NCBI GenBank assembly: GCA_017860295.1
Contig: JAFNAS010000010.1
Span: 68,151 to 129,050 of the forward strand
Origin: Bacteroidota bacterium
GTDB taxonomy: Bacteria > Bacteroidota > Bacteroidia > Bacteroidales > Paludibacteraceae
DNA length: 60,900 nt
Reading direction: 5' to 3'
The notes beneath the pieces were generated by a model that was not told the origin of the DNA, did no database searches, and saw nothing but the letters and a program-made list of their open reading frames with translations. Positions 24,363 to 34,934 of this stretch are shown here, piece by piece. A program made the position numbers and the translations under genes. Each line of letters starts with the position of its first letter. The first letter of the stretch is position 1.

Positions 24363-26927
24363 TTACAGCCATTTTACATAGTTCAGATCTTGGCGGTGGG
24401 GCAGCTCTTCGTTTTTGGGGAAGAGGCGGAACCCGAGTTTGAAGGTTCCGGCCTTGGTAAGCCGGTAGCTGAGCTGGAACGTGAGGCGGTTGCCCTCCGT
24501 CTTTACCAGATTGAACTCTTCGGTATCCAGGATGTGTTCGGCGTTTTTAGCATCGCGGTAGGTCATCACCAGTTCGAGCCCCACGTTGCGGCAATCGGGC
24601 GTTTTGGCGTCGATCACGGCGGTCATGTCGTATTCCGAGTTCACGGTAGGCGACATGCGCAACTGCTCCGGTACCGATAGTTCGATCAGTTCGATGTGGT
24701 CCCAACCGGCAGCCATCTTCTCTTTCCAGGCCACCATGCTCTTCGCTTTTTGGTAGTGGTTGGCTACCAATTGGTCGTGACGCGCGCTCAGCTTGTTGTA
24801 AAAACGATCGATGTAGTCGTCGAGCATCCGTTTGGTGGTGAAGCAGGGCGCAATTTGCGCAATCGAGTTTTTGATGTATTGAATCCACTCGGGCGAATAC
24901 CCTTTGCTGTTCTTGGCAAAGTAGAGCGGTATAATCTCGTTTTCGAGCGTGGAGTAGATCGTAGCGGCATCCAACTGGTTCTGATAGTCCTGATTTTCGT
25001 AGGTCTGCTTTTCGGTGAGCGCCCAGCCGGCTCCTTTTTTGTAGCCTTCGAGCCACCAGCCGTCGAGTACCGAGAAGTTGAGCACGCCGTTCATCTCGGC
25101 CTTTTGTCCCGAAGTTCCGGAGGCTTCCAACGGACGGGTCGGGGTGTTGAGCCAGATGTCGACACCTGAAATCAGCCGTTTGGCCAACCGCATATCGTAG
25201 TTTTCGAGGAAGATAATTTTTCCCTGAAACTCGGGCATACGCGAAATTTCGACAATGTGTTTGATAAGGCCTTGTCCCGCACCGTCGGCAGGGTGCGCTT
25301 TCCCGGTGTAGAGGAACTGAACCGGATAGTGCGGGTTGTTGACGATCTTGGCCAGCCGGTCGAGATCGGTAAAGAGCAACTGTGCCCGTTTGTAGGTGGC
25401 AAAACGACGTCCGAAACCGATAATCAGCGCGTTCGGATTGATCTTTTCGAGAATGGAGACGATCAGCGAGGGATCGCCCTGATTTTTCAACCACGTTTCG
25501 GTAAATTGCCCTTTGATATAGTTAATAAGCTTGTTCTTCAGTGCTGTTCTAATTTTCCAGATCTCTTCATCGTTGACGCTGTGAATCTTGTCCCATATCC
25601 TGAGATTCGATTGATCGTTGCGGAACTCCTCGCCAAATGCTTTGTCGTAGAGGCGTTGCCATTCGGACGCCGTCCATGTTGAGAAATGAACGCCATTGGT
25701 TACGTAGCTCACATGCAGCTCTTCGGGCAGGTATCCCTTCCAGATATTCTGGAACATATCTTGCGAAACTTTACCGTGCAACCAACTTACTCCGTTTACC
25801 TCCTGGCATGTGTTGCAGGCAAAGGTGCTCATGCTGAATTTTTCGTTTCCATCGCCCGGATTTTCACGTCCCAGATCGATGAATTCATTCCAACTGATGC
25901 CCAGCCGGCCGGGAAACTCGCCCATATATTTACCGAAGAGTCCTTCGTCGAAACTATCGTGTCCTGCCGGTACCGGTGTGTGAACCGTATAGAGCGAAGA
26001 GGATCTTACTACTTCCAATGCTTCGTTGAAGGATAACTTTTCGTTCTGGATAAGATCCACCAAGCGTTGTGCATTGATGAGGGCGGCATGTCCTTCGTTA
26101 CAGTGGTAGACCTGTTTTTGGATGCCCAGTTTGTTCAGCGTCAGTATGCCGCCGATGCCGAGCAGGTACTCTTGTTTCAGGCGGTTTTCCCAATCGCCTC
26201 CGTATAATTGATGGGTGATGGGACGATCGTAGTCGCTGTTGCGATCGTTGTCGGTATCGAGCAGGTAGAGCGCAATGCGACCGACAGATACCTTCCAGAG
26301 GTTCGCGTAAATGATACGTCCGGGATAGGGAACTTCAATCTGGATTTGCGTGCCATGTTCGTCTTTCACCTGTTCGATGGGCAGTAACCCGAAATTTTGC
26401 GGCTCGTACATTGCCAACTGTTGTCCGTCCATTGATAAGCTCTGGGTGAAATAACCATAGCGATAGAGAAATCCGACCGCAGTCATGTCGACCCGGCAGT
26501 CGCTGGCTTCTTTCAGGTAGTCCCCGGCCAGAATCCCCAACCCTCCCGAGTATATTTTGAGTATATTTGTCAAGCCATATTCCATGCTGAAATAGGCCAC
26601 TGCCGGTTTTTGCTTGTCGTAGGGAGTGTTGATATATTCTTGAAATGCATTATAGACGGTATCCAGGCGTTGCATAAAAGCCTGATTGTTTTCTATCTCT
26701 TCCAGTTTCTCGTAGCTCAGTCGTTCCAATAGTACAATCGGATTTCCTTCGCATTCATTCCACAATTTGGGATCGATGCTCGAGAACATCTCAGTCGCTT
26801 CAAAGTTCCATACCCACCACAAATTACGGGATATTTCAAGTAATTTATGCAATTTTTCCGGGACATGAGAAGTTACCGTAATCTCATTCCAGTTAGGATT
26901 GTTTACTTTTGATGATTGTAGTTTCAT
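24363..26927 (-). CDS. glgP: Alpha-glucan (glycogen) phosphorylase, GT35 short bacterial type
   Basis: Releases glucose-1-phosphate from glycogen ends using pyridoxal phosphate. At 854 residues it belongs to the shorter alpha-glucan phosphorylase branch, with the N-terminal L-W-W-V-W-N segment near residue 35, N-E-G-H-A near 275 and the PLP lysine in [14 protein letters not shown] near 600-615. The C-terminal extension of about 130 residues is a beta-rich domain found in this branch. It lies 68 bp after a GT3 glycogen synthase on the same strand, giving a synthesis and breakdown pair in one operon; the branching enzyme is 18 kb away. Confidence 0.93.
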   Translation of the reverse strand: MKLQSSKVNNPNWNEITVTSHVPEKLHKLLEISRNLWWVWNFEATEMFSSIDPKLWNECEGNPIVLLERLSYEKLEEIENNQAFMQRLDTVYNAFQEYINTPYDKQKPAVAYFSMEYGLTNILKIYSGGLGILAGDYLKEASDCRVDMTAVGFLYRYGYFTQSLSMDGQQLAMYEPQNFGLLPIEQVKDEHGTQIQIEVPYPGRIIYANLWKVSVGRIALYLLDTDNDRNSDYDRPITHQLYGGDWENRLKQEYLLGIGGILTLNKLGIQKQVYHCNEGHAALINAQRLVDLIQNEKLSFNEALEVVRSSSLYTVHTPVPAGHDSFDEGLFGKYMGEFPGRLGISWNEFIDLGRENPGDGNEKFSMSTFACNTCQEVNGVSWLHGKVSQDMFQNIWKGYLPEELHVSYVTNGVHFSTWTASEWQRLYDKAFGEEFRNDQSNLRIWDKIHSVNDEEIWKIRTALKNKLINYIKGQFTETWLKNQGDPSLIVSILEKINPNALIIGFGRRFATYKRAQLLFTDLDRLAKIVNNPHYPVQFLYTGKAHPADGAGQGLIKHIVEISRMPEFQGKIIFLENYDMRLAKRLISGVDIWLNTPTRPLEASGTSGQKAEMNGVLNFSVLDGWWLEGYKKGAGWALTEKQTYENQDYQNQLDAATIYSTLENEIIPLYFAKNSKGYSPEWIQYIKNSIAQIAPCFTTKRMLDDYIDRFYNKLSARHDQLVANHYQKAKSMVAWKEKMAAGWDHIELIELSVPEQLRMSPTVNSEYDMTAVIDAKTPDCRNVGLELVMTYRDAKNAEHILDTEEFNLVKTEGNRLTFQLSYRLTKAGTFKLGFRLFPKNEELPHRQDLNYVKWL

Positions 26928-26994
26928 GTCTTATTGTTTTGTGTTATTTGTCAAAGAGGTTTTGTTTTACGGAATCCGCGAGGAATCCATGTCA

Positions 26995-28626
26995 TTATTT
27001 TTTCTTGCTTAAAGCGATGGTGTATGCTTTATCGTAATATTCGATGAAGTGCTTCCATAATGCCATTTCGGCAATTTTACGCGCTTTGCTTCGTGCAGTC
27101 TGAATATTGGAAGGCGAAAGCGAAGTAAAGTGTTCTATTTGTTTTGCCAATTGCTGAACCACGTCGGTGTAGTTTGAATCGGTACGGGGAATAACGGCTA
27201 CTCCCTGATCGATGCCTTGCTGATTGTAATTTACCCATTGTCCGAATCCGGAAAGGCTTGTGGTCACTGTCGGTACCGAAAAAGCAGCACTTTCGAGCGG
27301 TGTGTATCCCCATGGTTCATAGTACGATGGAAATACCGTCAGATCAATACCGATGAGCAGGTCATAGTAGCTTTTGTTAAAGATCCCATCATCCCCTTTC
27401 AGATAAGAAGGCACAAAGATGATTTTTACTTTTGTATCCTTTGCATTGGTCAGATGCGACCAGCTTATCGACGACAAAATGGGATCGTGCCACGGTTCGA
27501 CCAACTGATGCGTAACAAACGGATTACCGTGCGGTGTGTCTGTTTCGCCGTTGAGATGTTTTTGTAAATCTTCGCGGGGTCCCGAAATATAGGCCGGAAC
27601 CATTAAAAATGCGACTACGGTGTGCGATAACGATTGCGAAGCTTCCAATCGTTTCAACGAATCGATAAACACGTCCAGCCCTTTATTCAAAAATTCATAC
27701 CGTCCTCCGGTTGCAACGAAAACGGCATCTTCGGGCAGTTTGTATGTGAGCAGGCATTCGGCCACCTCTTTCAGTCGTTGGTGAGCCTCTTTTCGTTTGG
27801 CACCGAACAGCTTGGTGTTCGGAATGAAGTCGTCCTCAAAACCGTTGGGAGTGACCACATCGGGCGTTTTGCAGAGCAGTTGTGTGCATTCACGAGCTGT
27901 TATGTCGCTGACAGTTGTGAAGCAGTCGGCAAAATGGGCAGCCTGTTTTTCCGCCGAATGCTTGGCTTGCATATTCAGCTCGGCGGCCATCCTATCTCCA
28001 TCGTAACTCGGTAAATAATCATACAACGGTTTATGATTGCTGGCAATTGACCTTCCGATTGACGTAGCATGTGTCGTAAAAATAGTGGCAATTTCGGGCG
28101 TATATCGTTTGAGAAAAAACAGTCCGAAAGCAGTCATCCATTCGTTGAAATGAGCGACCACTTTTTTATGGGTCAGTTTATAGTACCGGTAATAGCTGTC
28201 AATAACAATACCAACGGCGTATCCGAACATGGCAGAATCGTGATAGTCGCCGTAAGCATGGAGCGAATCCACCCCGTACCATTCCCACACTTGCCGGTAG
28301 AGGTTGTTTCGTTGCAGATGCAATGTCGAAAAATCGATCAGTAGGGCAACCGGTTTGCCAGGAATGTTCCATCGTCCGGAACGAATTCTGATGCCGTTAT
28401 ATTTTTCCAGATCCTCTTTCCATTCGGCAAATAGTTCCGGTTCTTCAATAAAATCGGGATGTGCATCGTTTCCCAATTCAGGACCGAGAAAAAGCAAATG
28501 GTCTTGCAGCCGTTGTTGTAAAACCGAAGCTCTGGTTGATAAAACCGTATAGATTCCACCCACTTTATTGCAAACCTCCCAACTTGTTTCAAAAATATAA
28601 TCGGGCGTTATGTAATTGTTATTCAT
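26995..28626 (-). CDS. Glycogen synthase, GT3 (eukaryote-type, UDP-glucose) family
   Basis: Extends glycogen chains. The sequence is of the GT3 fungal/animal type rather than GT5 GlgA: F-E-T-S-W-E-V-C-N-K-V-G-G-I-Y-T-V near residues 13-29, F-N-E-W near 160, T-T-H-A-T near 185, A-T-G-G-R-Y-E-F-N-K-G near 310 and S-Y-Y-E-P-W-G-Y-T-P-L-E-S near 445-460. UDP-glucose is therefore the likely donor. The ATG at 28626 is chosen over the preceding TTG, and the promoter upstream leaves a leader of about 17 bases. The operon continues into glgP. No glgC is seen in the window. Confidence 0.93.
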   Translation of the reverse strand: MNNNYITPDYIFETSWEVCNKVGGIYTVLSTRASVLQQRLQDHLLFLGPELGNDAHPDFIEEPELFAEWKEDLEKYNGIRIRSGRWNIPGKPVALLIDFSTLHLQRNNLYRQVWEWYGVDSLHAYGDYHDSAMFGYAVGIVIDSYYRYYKLTHKKVVAHFNEWMTAFGLFFLKRYTPEIATIFTTHATSIGRSIASNHKPLYDYLPSYDGDRMAAELNMQAKHSAEKQAAHFADCFTTVSDITARECTQLLCKTPDVVTPNGFEDDFIPNTKLFGAKRKEAHQRLKEVAECLLTYKLPEDAVFVATGGRYEFLNKGLDVFIDSLKRLEASQSLSHTVVAFLMVPAYISGPREDLQKHLNGETDTPHGNPFVTHQLVEPWHDPILSSISWSHLTNAKDTKVKIIFVPSYLKGDDGIFNKSYYDLLIGIDLTVFPSYYEPWGYTPLESAAFSVPTVTTSLSGFGQWVNYNQQGIDQGVAVIPRTDSNYTDVVQQLAKQIEHFTSLSPSNIQTARSKARKIAEMALWKHFIEYYDKAYTIALSKKK

Positions 28627-28648
28627 CAAATTATACGTTATTGTGATA

Positions 28649-28678
28649 CAAAGATAGGCTTTTTTTCTAAACCGTCAA
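28649..28678 (-). promoter_or_regulatory. Promoter of the glycogen synthase-glgP operon
   Basis: The minus strand reads TTG, 19 bases, then TATCTTTG: an exact Bacteroidota -33/-7 pair ending 23 bases before the start codon. Confidence 0.75.
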
Positions 28679-28770
28679 ATTGAAATAGGAGGGTTAACTC
28701 TCAATTTGCTGCAAACGATTGTTTTGGTAAAACAAATGTAAGTTATTTCGGTCTATATTATATGTTGTTG

Positions 28771-29487
28771 TTACAATTTAAGGTAAAACGATTGCAAAAG
28801 CCGAATAAAATCTTCGCTGTATTGGTGTCGGATACCGGTTTCGATAGTGAGGGTGCTAGTTCGGGTCGGTTCGAAATCCAATTTCAGACTGATTAGAATT
28901 CGTTTGGGATCATGGTTCGGAATGGGGCAGACGAATGTTTGGCGAACACAAAATAGATGGTAATCTGTCATCTTTGCTAAAAGCTTATTTCCTTCGGTGA
29001 TGGGCATAATAAGATGGATTGCTCCGTTGGGGGAAAGCAGTTGAGCGCAGTGTGAAAGAAGAGCCTCTGGTGTAAGATGTGTCGAGTGTCGGGCTAGGGT
29101 TCGTTTTTCGTCGGGAGAATGTAATGACTGTTGGAAATAGGGTGGATTGGAGATGATGGAGTCAAACGTGGCATTTTCCGACAAGGCAAACTCTTCCAAC
29201 GAGGTCTGCCGGGCTATTAATCTGTTTGCCCAGGGTGAACGATTGAAATTTTCTTTAGCTTGAACAACAGCTGATTTTTCAATGTCTATGGCGGTAATTG
29301 TGGCGGTCGGGTTGCGCTGCGCGGTCATCAAAGCAATAAGTCCGCTGCCCGTGCCTACATCCAGAATGGATTGAGCCTGTTCCACACCAGCCCAGGCTCC
29401 CAGCAGAACGCCATCGGTACCCACTTTCATGGCGCATTTGTCGTGCCATACGGTAAACTGTTTGAACTGAAACCAGGGATTGGGCAT
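28771..29487 (-). CDS. trmN6: tRNA1(Val) (adenine(37)-N6)-methyltransferase, TrmN6/YfiC family
   Basis: S-adenosylmethionine-dependent methyltransferase that modifies adenine 37 of a valine tRNA. The Rossmann motif I, I-L-D-V-G-T-G-S-G-L-I-A near residue 41-52, and the N6-adenine motif N-P-P-Y-F near 112 are intact, as is the opening F-x-F-K-Q-F-T-V-W-H-D-K-C-A-M-K-V-G-T-D-G typical of the family. The start at M-P-N-P-W-F is chosen because the longer frame adds an unrelated hydrophobic stretch. It is separate from the envelope genes on its upstream side by 114 bp. Confidence 0.9.
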   Translation of the reverse strand: MPNPWFQFKQFTVWHDKCAMKVGTDGVLLGAWAGVEQAQSILDVGTGSGLIALMTAQRNPTATITAIDIEKSAVVQAKENFNRSPWANRLIARQTSLEEFALSENATFDSIISNPPYFQQSLHSPDEKRTLARHSTHLTPEALLSHCAQLLSPNGAIHLIMPITEGNKLLAKMTDYHLFCVRQTFVCPIPNHDPKRILISLKLDFEPTRTSTLTIETGIRHQYSEDFIRLLQSFYLKL

Positions 29488-29600
29488 ATCGATAGTATGT
29501 GGTAAGGTGGCAAAAAATAATGCCCGGATCGGGATAAAAAAGATACACTGATAAGTAAAATGCTGTGAGCTATTCACTTATCAGTGTAATCGAAGTTTCG

Positions 29601-31301
29601 TCAGAACGAAACGGCAGCTCCGATTTGCCAGTTCAGACCAAGCGAATTGTAGCCGTACCAAGTCTGGTATTTGGTGCCGAATACGTTGTTCAGGCGGACA
29701 AACGCTGTCAGCCAGTCGCTATACGAGTAAGAAGCTCCAAGACTTAGGTCATTAATGGCTTTCATCTTAGTTGCGTCATCTAAAGTACCGATATAGGCAT
29801 ATCTGCCGCCTCCATAGTAATAATTGGCATTGATAAAAATATTGCGGGTAACTTTGGCCTCTCCTCCAAATTCAATTTCGGTTGTCGGTTTCATCCAGGC
29901 TTTGGTCAGTGTTTTTGTGTCCCAACTGTTGTAGCGGGCATTGAAATGAGCAAAAATCTTATCTTTCCAATTGTATCCGGCGTTGAAGCTGGCAGTTACT
30001 AACTTGGCTTTATCATACAATACGTCGAATTTCGGTTGTAACCTGTTTAGGTAATAATCGGTTGACATTATTGTATTTATAAGGGCTAAAGATGCGTCAA
30101 TCGAATTCAGTTGATTGAAATAAAAATATTGTTTGTTATATGAGGTGTAAGCTACAGAACCATCCAGAAGAAGGCCTGAAGTTGGGGAGAATTTGAGGCC
30201 GCCGAAGATTTTTATAGGAGCATACGAGTCATCCACGCGCAAAGTCGGATCGATGTACGGATTCTCGTCGGTGATTTTTTGCATCGAGTTGACATCGTAT
30301 TGTCCGGTCAGTCCGGCATAGAGATTGACTGTTTTGGTCAGATCGATTTGAGCCGCAATATCCGGCATCAGATGGGTCGATTTGTCATTGCCATTGATGG
30401 AGAAATAGTCTTTCAATCCCAACCGAACACTCCATTGTTCTCCTTTCAGGTCGAAATAGGGATTTACGCCAACGATGGAGTGGTTCGGGTATAGCTGTTG
30501 CCCGTTATATTTGCTGTAAAATAGGTTGTAATCGTCAATATTTAGACCCAGACGGTGTTCGCCGATCGGAAGATCGATATTGGCGTTGATGTGAATTTTT
30601 TGCTCGCCAAGTCCTGTGCCCGGTGTGAAGTTGTTGTATTCCACATTGGCTTTATAGGCAATAGTTTCTGCGTCTCCTTTTGATTTAATGCCGGCTTTCA
30701 GTCCGAAATTGATGAAGTTGTTGGTGGAGTCTTTGTAGTTTACATTATACGTATTGAAATACGATCCAGTTACTCCGTAATAGTTGAACCCGTTGCGTTT
30801 GAAATAGGCTCCAATATTCAGATCGAACGCATCAAGGCGCTTCAGGTAGTTCAGCCCGAAGTTGGTGATCCACTGGCGTTGCGTATTGCCGAACAGTCCG
30901 TGGATATGCGTGTCGAAGGTGAGTCGTTGCGAAGCATCATCGACAATCGGGTAATACAGGTCGCCCAGAGCGGTGCCGTAGAGGCCGAATCCTAATAAAG
31001 CATACCCTTTTTTGTAACTGTTCTGTTGCAAATGAATGGCGGCAGCCGGCCATTTATTGACCTCGTAATCGGGTTTGAGCAGCGGAACCTGCTCCGAGTA
31101 GCTGACGTCGCTTTTCTTAATTTCGGGTTCGGTAATGATGGGGTTTATTTCCAGCTTTTCAACGTTTTTGATGGTAGGCGTGTAGTCGCGTTCGATCACA
31201 ACGCTTCGTCGGGCAATGGTGTCGTTTTTGTAGCTTTGCGCTGAAACAATCTGACATCCGGCCACGAAGGCAGTGAGGATAAGACATGCTGATTTCTTCA
31301 T
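29601..31301 (-). CDS. Outer-membrane beta-barrel protein, TonB-receptor-like barrel without plug
   Basis: A 566-residue secreted protein. It has a signal peptide (residues 1-21, ending V-S-A-Q), a short N-terminal segment R-S-V-V-I-E-R-D-Y-T-P-T-I-K-N-V-E-K-L, and then about 450 residues of alternating hydrophobic and aromatic strands with a terminal aromatic (W-Q-I-G-A-A-V-S-F). No plug domain, TonB box or carboxypeptidase-like domain is seen, so it is probably not a classical importer. The stop of the TPR gene lies only 35 bp upstream, which suggests that the two act together at the envelope. The substrate is unknown. Confidence 0.75.
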   Translation of the reverse strand: MKKSACLILTAFVAGCQIVSAQSYKNDTIARRSVVIERDYTPTIKNVEKLEINPIITEPEIKKSDVSYSEQVPLLKPDYEVNKWPAAAIHLQQNSYKKGYALLGFGLYGTALGDLYYPIVDDASQRLTFDTHIHGLFGNTQRQWITNFGLNYLKRLDAFDLNIGAYFKRNGFNYYGVTGSYFNTYNVNYKDSTNNFINFGLKAGIKSKGDAETIAYKANVEYNNFTPGTGLGEQKIHINANIDLPIGEHRLGLNIDDYNLFYSKYNGQQLYPNHSIVGVNPYFDLKGEQWSVRLGLKDYFSINGNDKSTHLMPDIAAQIDLTKTVNLYAGLTGQYDVNSMQKITDENPYIDPTLRVDDSYAPIKIFGGLKFSPTSGLLLDGSVAYTSYNKQYFYFNQLNSIDASLALINTIMSTDYYLNRLQPKFDVLYDKAKLVTASFNAGYNWKDKIFAHFNARYNSWDTKTLTKAWMKPTTEIEFGGEAKVTRNIFINANYYYGGGRYAYIGTLDDATKMKAINDLSLGASYSYSDWLTAFVRLNNVFGTKYQTWYGYNSLGLNWQIGAAVSF

Positions 31302-31336
31302 CGTTTCGGAAATTTTATGTGGTTCGTGAACGGTTC

Positions 31337-34300
31337 TTATTTTTGTTTTGCCGCATCTTCAATCTCTTGCAGCTTTTGCTGTACGGTCGACAAAATATCA
31401 TCCTTTTGATGGTAGTTGTCCTGTAGCGTCAACAGATATTGTTTAGCCTGAAAGCTGTCGCCCCGTTTGATATAAATATCGGACAACAGAATAAAGCTCT
31501 TTGCCAACCAATATTGATGTGGCGTGTTGAGATTGATAAAGTTCATGATTTCGGCTTCCGATTTTTTGAGATCCTGCTTTTGAAAATAGTAGTTGGCCAA
31601 CTCGTATTTAGCTTCCGCTCCGAAAACCGTACGGACATTTTGGGCAAGTGTACTCAGGTCATAGAAAGCGCTGTCCTGCTTGTTTTGTGCCAGATACGCT
31701 TTTGCTCGGTAAAAGCGGGCTTCGGAAATCATATCAGCAGGAGATAAATTATTGTTGATAATCTGATTGGCGCTTTTTACGGTTGTCGGATAGTCGTTGG
31801 TCAGGTGGCTACAGCGCAACACACCCAAACTGGCAGCCTCGTGGTATTCTTTGTTCGATGTAGTTGCTTCCAGTGTTTTGAAGAATCCGAGTGAAGTGGT
31901 ATAATCCTGTTTGTCGTAGGTGATTGATGCGCATTGAGCCAATGCCTGTTCCATATAGGGATTACCCTCCACTTCGGTCAGTTTGCGGTAGCTTGCCAGC
32001 GCTTCATCCGTTTTCTTTTGTTGCATGTAACTATCGGCGAGGTAGTAGGTCGCTTTGATACAATAGTTGCCTTGCGGACAATATTTGGCCAGGTAGTCGG
32101 CAAACAGGGTAGACGCTTCCGGAAGTTTGCCGCTCAGGTACACTTTTTCGGCCGTTGTATAGACCAGCGAATCTTCCATTACCGCTGTCAGGTCGGTGCT
32201 TTTGCCCAACGAACGACGGTAAGCAACATATCCGGTCGCATCCGATTGGTCGACGTAGAGGTTCTCGATGTTTTCCATTGCCACTTTCGCCTCCGAGCTA
32301 CCCGGGTAGTTCGACACTACTTTTTTGTATTCGGCCAGGGCATCTGTCTTTTTGTTGGTATTGGAGTATGCCAACCCGATTTCGAGCGCAGCCTTACGCG
32401 TTAGCTCGCTGTTCGGGAATTTCTTGATCAACGTGTTGTATGTCTCGATGGCCTTGTCGTATTGTTCTATGATGATGTACGATCGTCCGATTTCATAGTA
32501 AGCATCTGCAATGTAATTGGAAGTCGGGAAGTTTTCGATCATCTTGTTCAACTCAGTGATCTTGCCCCGGTAGTTTTTCTGAAGTCCGTCGATAAATGCA
32601 ATCTGATATTCGGCATAATCGCTTCCGGCTTTGCCTTTGGCCACTACCTGCGCATAATATTTGTGTGCATTGATAAAGTCACGAGCCATGTAGTAGCAGT
32701 CGCCGATACGGATAAGAGCGTCGATATACGAGGGTGCTAATGCTTCGCGTTCTCCACCGGCAAAGCGCATAAACGAGAGCAGGCTCTGTTTGTAATCGTG
32801 CGACAGAAATTTGCAATATGCCAAAGCATAGTACGATTGATGAAAATTGGCATCTTTTGAACTGCGCGGGTCATCCTGATAGGTGTTGAAGTCTTTTTCT
32901 GCCAGTGCGTGTTGTCCGGCACGATAATAACTTTCTCCTCTCCAGTAATATATTTGAACTAGCGACGGATGTCCCGAAGTGATGGCTAATGCTTTTGTGA
33001 GGTTCGAAATGGCTCCCTGATAGTCCTTTTTATCAAATTGTTCTACACCCAAATGGAAAAGAATGTTCTCTTTTGCGGTCACTACTTGTGCATTGTTGGT
33101 TTTTAACTTGTTGATCGCGTTCAGTGCTGCGGTGTAATCTTTCGACTGGATAAGGGCTGTCGCCAGACGGCTGTTAATTTCGTCGGCATATTTTGAATTG
33201 GGAAACATGAGCAGAAAATTGTCGAATGCTTTTACCGACTCTCCGAACTGAGCCGTCGATTCGTAAGTCGATAGGGCATAATTGTACAATGACTCTTCCT
33301 GTACTTGTTTGTCGAAGGTAAGTTTCCCAGCATTGGCATACGCCATTTGAGCTTTTAATCGGTCGTTAGTTTTGTTGTAGGCATTTCCAAGAGCCAGATA
33401 GGCGTTTTGTCCCAGAGCGTCGGTCTCGCCGGCCACTTTGGTCAACGGCAGTACAGCTTGATCGTAGGCTCCTGCCTGAATACAGGAGACTCCCCACATG
33501 TAAAATGAGGTACGTGAAAGTTGTTTGTCGGTAGCATAAGCCTTCGTGAAATCGGAGGTGGCCAGTTTGTACTCCTGATCGCGGTAGGCACATTCACCCA
33601 TGATGCGGTATACCTCTCCGTTCTTCGGGTTGTTCGGATTGATCTCCAGAATTGTTTTACCGTACGATTTTACCTTGTCGTATTCTTTCTGTTTGGCATA
33701 AATCTGGATGATGTAGTAAGGAGCCAAAGGCGAGAATTCCGGTTGGTTCTGTATCGTTTCGAAATAGGGGAGGGCTGTGTCGTAATTGCCCAAAGCATAT
33801 TCGCAATAGCCATAATAATAGTTGGCTGTCTTGTCATATTTCTCTATGCCAATCAACGGTTTGAATTGATCTCTTGCTTTTACAAAATCGTTGGTGGCGG
33901 TGTAGCAATATCCCAGAGCAAAATGATACAGATTCTCGTCGGAGGTGTTGAGTTTTTTGATATCTATTTTATCTAACTCTTTGATTGACATTGCATATTG
34001 TTTGTGTTCGAACAGCAAAATTCCCAGACGGAATTTTACATTGTCGAGCATCGGCGTGCCAGGATATTTCTCAAGATGAGCCTTCAACAAATCGACCGCA
34101 TTCTCCTGACGTAGTTCATAAGCATCGGCAGCAAGCAAATATGCTGCTTCCTGAATTTTGCTCTTGTCTAACGGATCAGCGGTTTGCAGATATGTTTGAA
34201 GACTGTGCTCGGAAGCTGAAAATTGCTGTTGTAGATATTGCTCTTTGCCCTCCTGGAAGGCGCGTGCAGGATTGCTGTACGTGTATGTTTGTTGAGCCTG

Positions 34301-34351
34301 AAGACTCAGTAGAGATAAAAATCCTACACATAGCAAGGTGATTTTCTTCAT
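31337..34351 (-). CDS. Large tetratricopeptide-repeat protein, exported
   Basis: About 1004 residues, starting with a signal peptide (M-K-K-I-T-L-L then L-S-L-Q-A-Q). The rest is a nearly continuous array of TPR units, with repeated patterns such as A-L-G-Y-C-Y and A-Y-Y-E-I-G-R-S-Y-I, and linking Y-P-G-T and F-P-N-S turns. TPR arrays are scaffolds for protein complexes. It lies in the periplasm or on the inner face of the outer membrane and is co-transcribed with the barrel gene that follows. No enzymatic domain is visible. The start at M-K-K-I is preferred over an ATG eight codons upstream because it places the signal peptide at the N-terminus. A CAAAAATA (-7 on the minus strand) lies about 22 bases upstream. 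Confidence 0.8.
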   Translation of the reverse strand: MKKITLLCVGFLSLLSLQAQQTYTYSNPARAFQEGKEQYLQQQFSASEHSLQTYLQTADPLDKSKIQEAAYLLAADAYELRQENAVDLLKAHLEKYPGTPMLDNVKFRLGILLFEHKQYAMSIKELDKIDIKKLNTSDENLYHFALGYCYTATNDFVKARDQFKPLIGIEKYDKTANYYYGYCEYALGNYDTALPYFETIQNQPEFSPLAPYYIIQIYAKQKEYDKVKSYGKTILEINPNNPKNGEVYRIMGECAYRDQEYKLATSDFTKAYATDKQLSRTSFYMWGVSCIQAGAYDQAVLPLTKVAGETDALGQNAYLALGNAYNKTNDRLKAQMAYANAGKLTFDKQVQEESLYNYALSTYESTAQFGESVKAFDNFLLMFPNSKYADEINSRLATALIQSKDYTAALNAINKLKTNNAQVVTAKENILFHLGVEQFDKKDYQGAISNLTKALAITSGHPSLVQIYYWRGESYYRAGQHALAEKDFNTYQDDPRSSKDANFHQSYYALAYCKFLSHDYKQSLLSFMRFAGGEREALAPSYIDALIRIGDCYYMARDFINAHKYYAQVVAKGKAGSDYAEYQIAFIDGLQKNYRGKITELNKMIENFPTSNYIADAYYEIGRSYIIIEQYDKAIETYNTLIKKFPNSELTRKAALEIGLAYSNTNKKTDALAEYKKVVSNYPGSSEAKVAMENIENLYVDQSDATGYVAYRRSLGKSTDLTAVMEDSLVYTTAEKVYLSGKLPEASTLFADYLAKYCPQGNYCIKATYYLADSYMQQKKTDEALASYRKLTEVEGNPYMEQALAQCASITYDKQDYTTSLGFFKTLEATTSNKEYHEAASLGVLRCSHLTNDYPTTVKSANQIINNNLSPADMISEARFYRAKAYLAQNKQDSAFYDLSTLAQNVRTVFGAEAKYELANYYFQKQDLKKSEAEIMNFINLNTPHQYWLAKSFILLSDIYIKRGDSFQAKQYLLTLQDNYHQKDDILSTVQQKLQEIEDAAKQK

Positions 34352-34513
34352 GGGAGAATAATTATTATCAAGCAAAAATAGGCATTTTTGATGGTTCGAT
34401 CCCTGTCGGTAGTATTAAAAGATGTCAAGTTGGGCAGGTCGGGCACGATCAACCGGATTGTAATATAGTAAACGGACGATGACATCGGATATTGTCATCA
34501 AGGTGTTTAAAAA

Positions 34514-34545
34514 CGAAAAAGCTGCCTTTTGACGGCAGCTTTTCG
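34514..34545 (-). terminator. Intrinsic terminator of rpsO
   Basis: CGAAAAGCTGCC and GGCAGCTTTTTCG arms, read on the minus strand, start about 18 bases after the rpsO stop. The stem is 10 bp or more. Confidence 0.8.
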
Positions 34546-34562
34546 AATAGTTAGGATAGCAC

Positions 34563-34835
34563 TTATTTTCTGATACCCAATTCTTTGATAATGCTACGAT
34601 AACGTTCGATGTCCTTGCTCTTCAAATAGTCGAGCAAGCGACGACGTTTTCCTACCAACATAACCAAAGCTCTTTCTGTGCTATAATCTTTTGCGTTGAT
34701 CTTCAAGTGATCGGTCAACGAGCTGATACGGTATGAAAATAATGCTATCTGAGCTTCAGGAGACCCAGTGTCAGTATTCGACTTTCCGTATTTGCCAAAG
34801 ATTTCTTGTTTTTTTTCTGCTGTTAAATAAGACAT
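34563..34835 (-). CDS. rpsO: Ribosomal protein S15
   Basis: Small-subunit protein that binds the 16S rRNA central domain and helps form the bridge to the large subunit. The 90 residues show the family core: N-T-D-T-G-S-P-E-A-Q-I-A near residue 20-31, I-S-S-L-T-D-H-L-K near 38, and R-A-L-V-M-L-V-G-K-R-R-R-L-L-D-Y-L near 56-72. It is a single-gene unit with its own promoter and terminator. S15 represses its own mRNA in other bacteria, but the short leader here shows no obvious target structure. Confidence 0.97.
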   Translation of the reverse strand: MSYLTAEKKQEIFGKYGKSNTDTGSPEAQIALFSYRISSLTDHLKINAKDYSTERALVMLVGKRRRLLDYLKSKDIERYRSIIKELGIRK

Positions 34836-34863
34836 GAATGTATATTTTGAAAATTTGACGCCG

Positions 34864-34894
34864 CAAAGTTACTATTTTGTTTTCGGTTACACAA
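34864..34894 (-). promoter_or_regulatory. Promoter of rpsO
   Basis: The minus strand reads TTG, a 20-base spacer, then TAACTTTG, an exact match to TAnnTTTG, about 29 bases before the start codon. Confidence 0.75.
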
Positions 34895-34934
34895 CTATTT
34901 CCAAAATTCTTTTCTTTGAATTTCAATGGCTTGA

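Noticed and set aside
24547-25494. A 315-codon minus-strand frame inside glgP
   Set aside because: It overlaps glgP in another frame, has an Arg/Ala-rich composition and lacks any motif; glgP has clear family motifs throughout.
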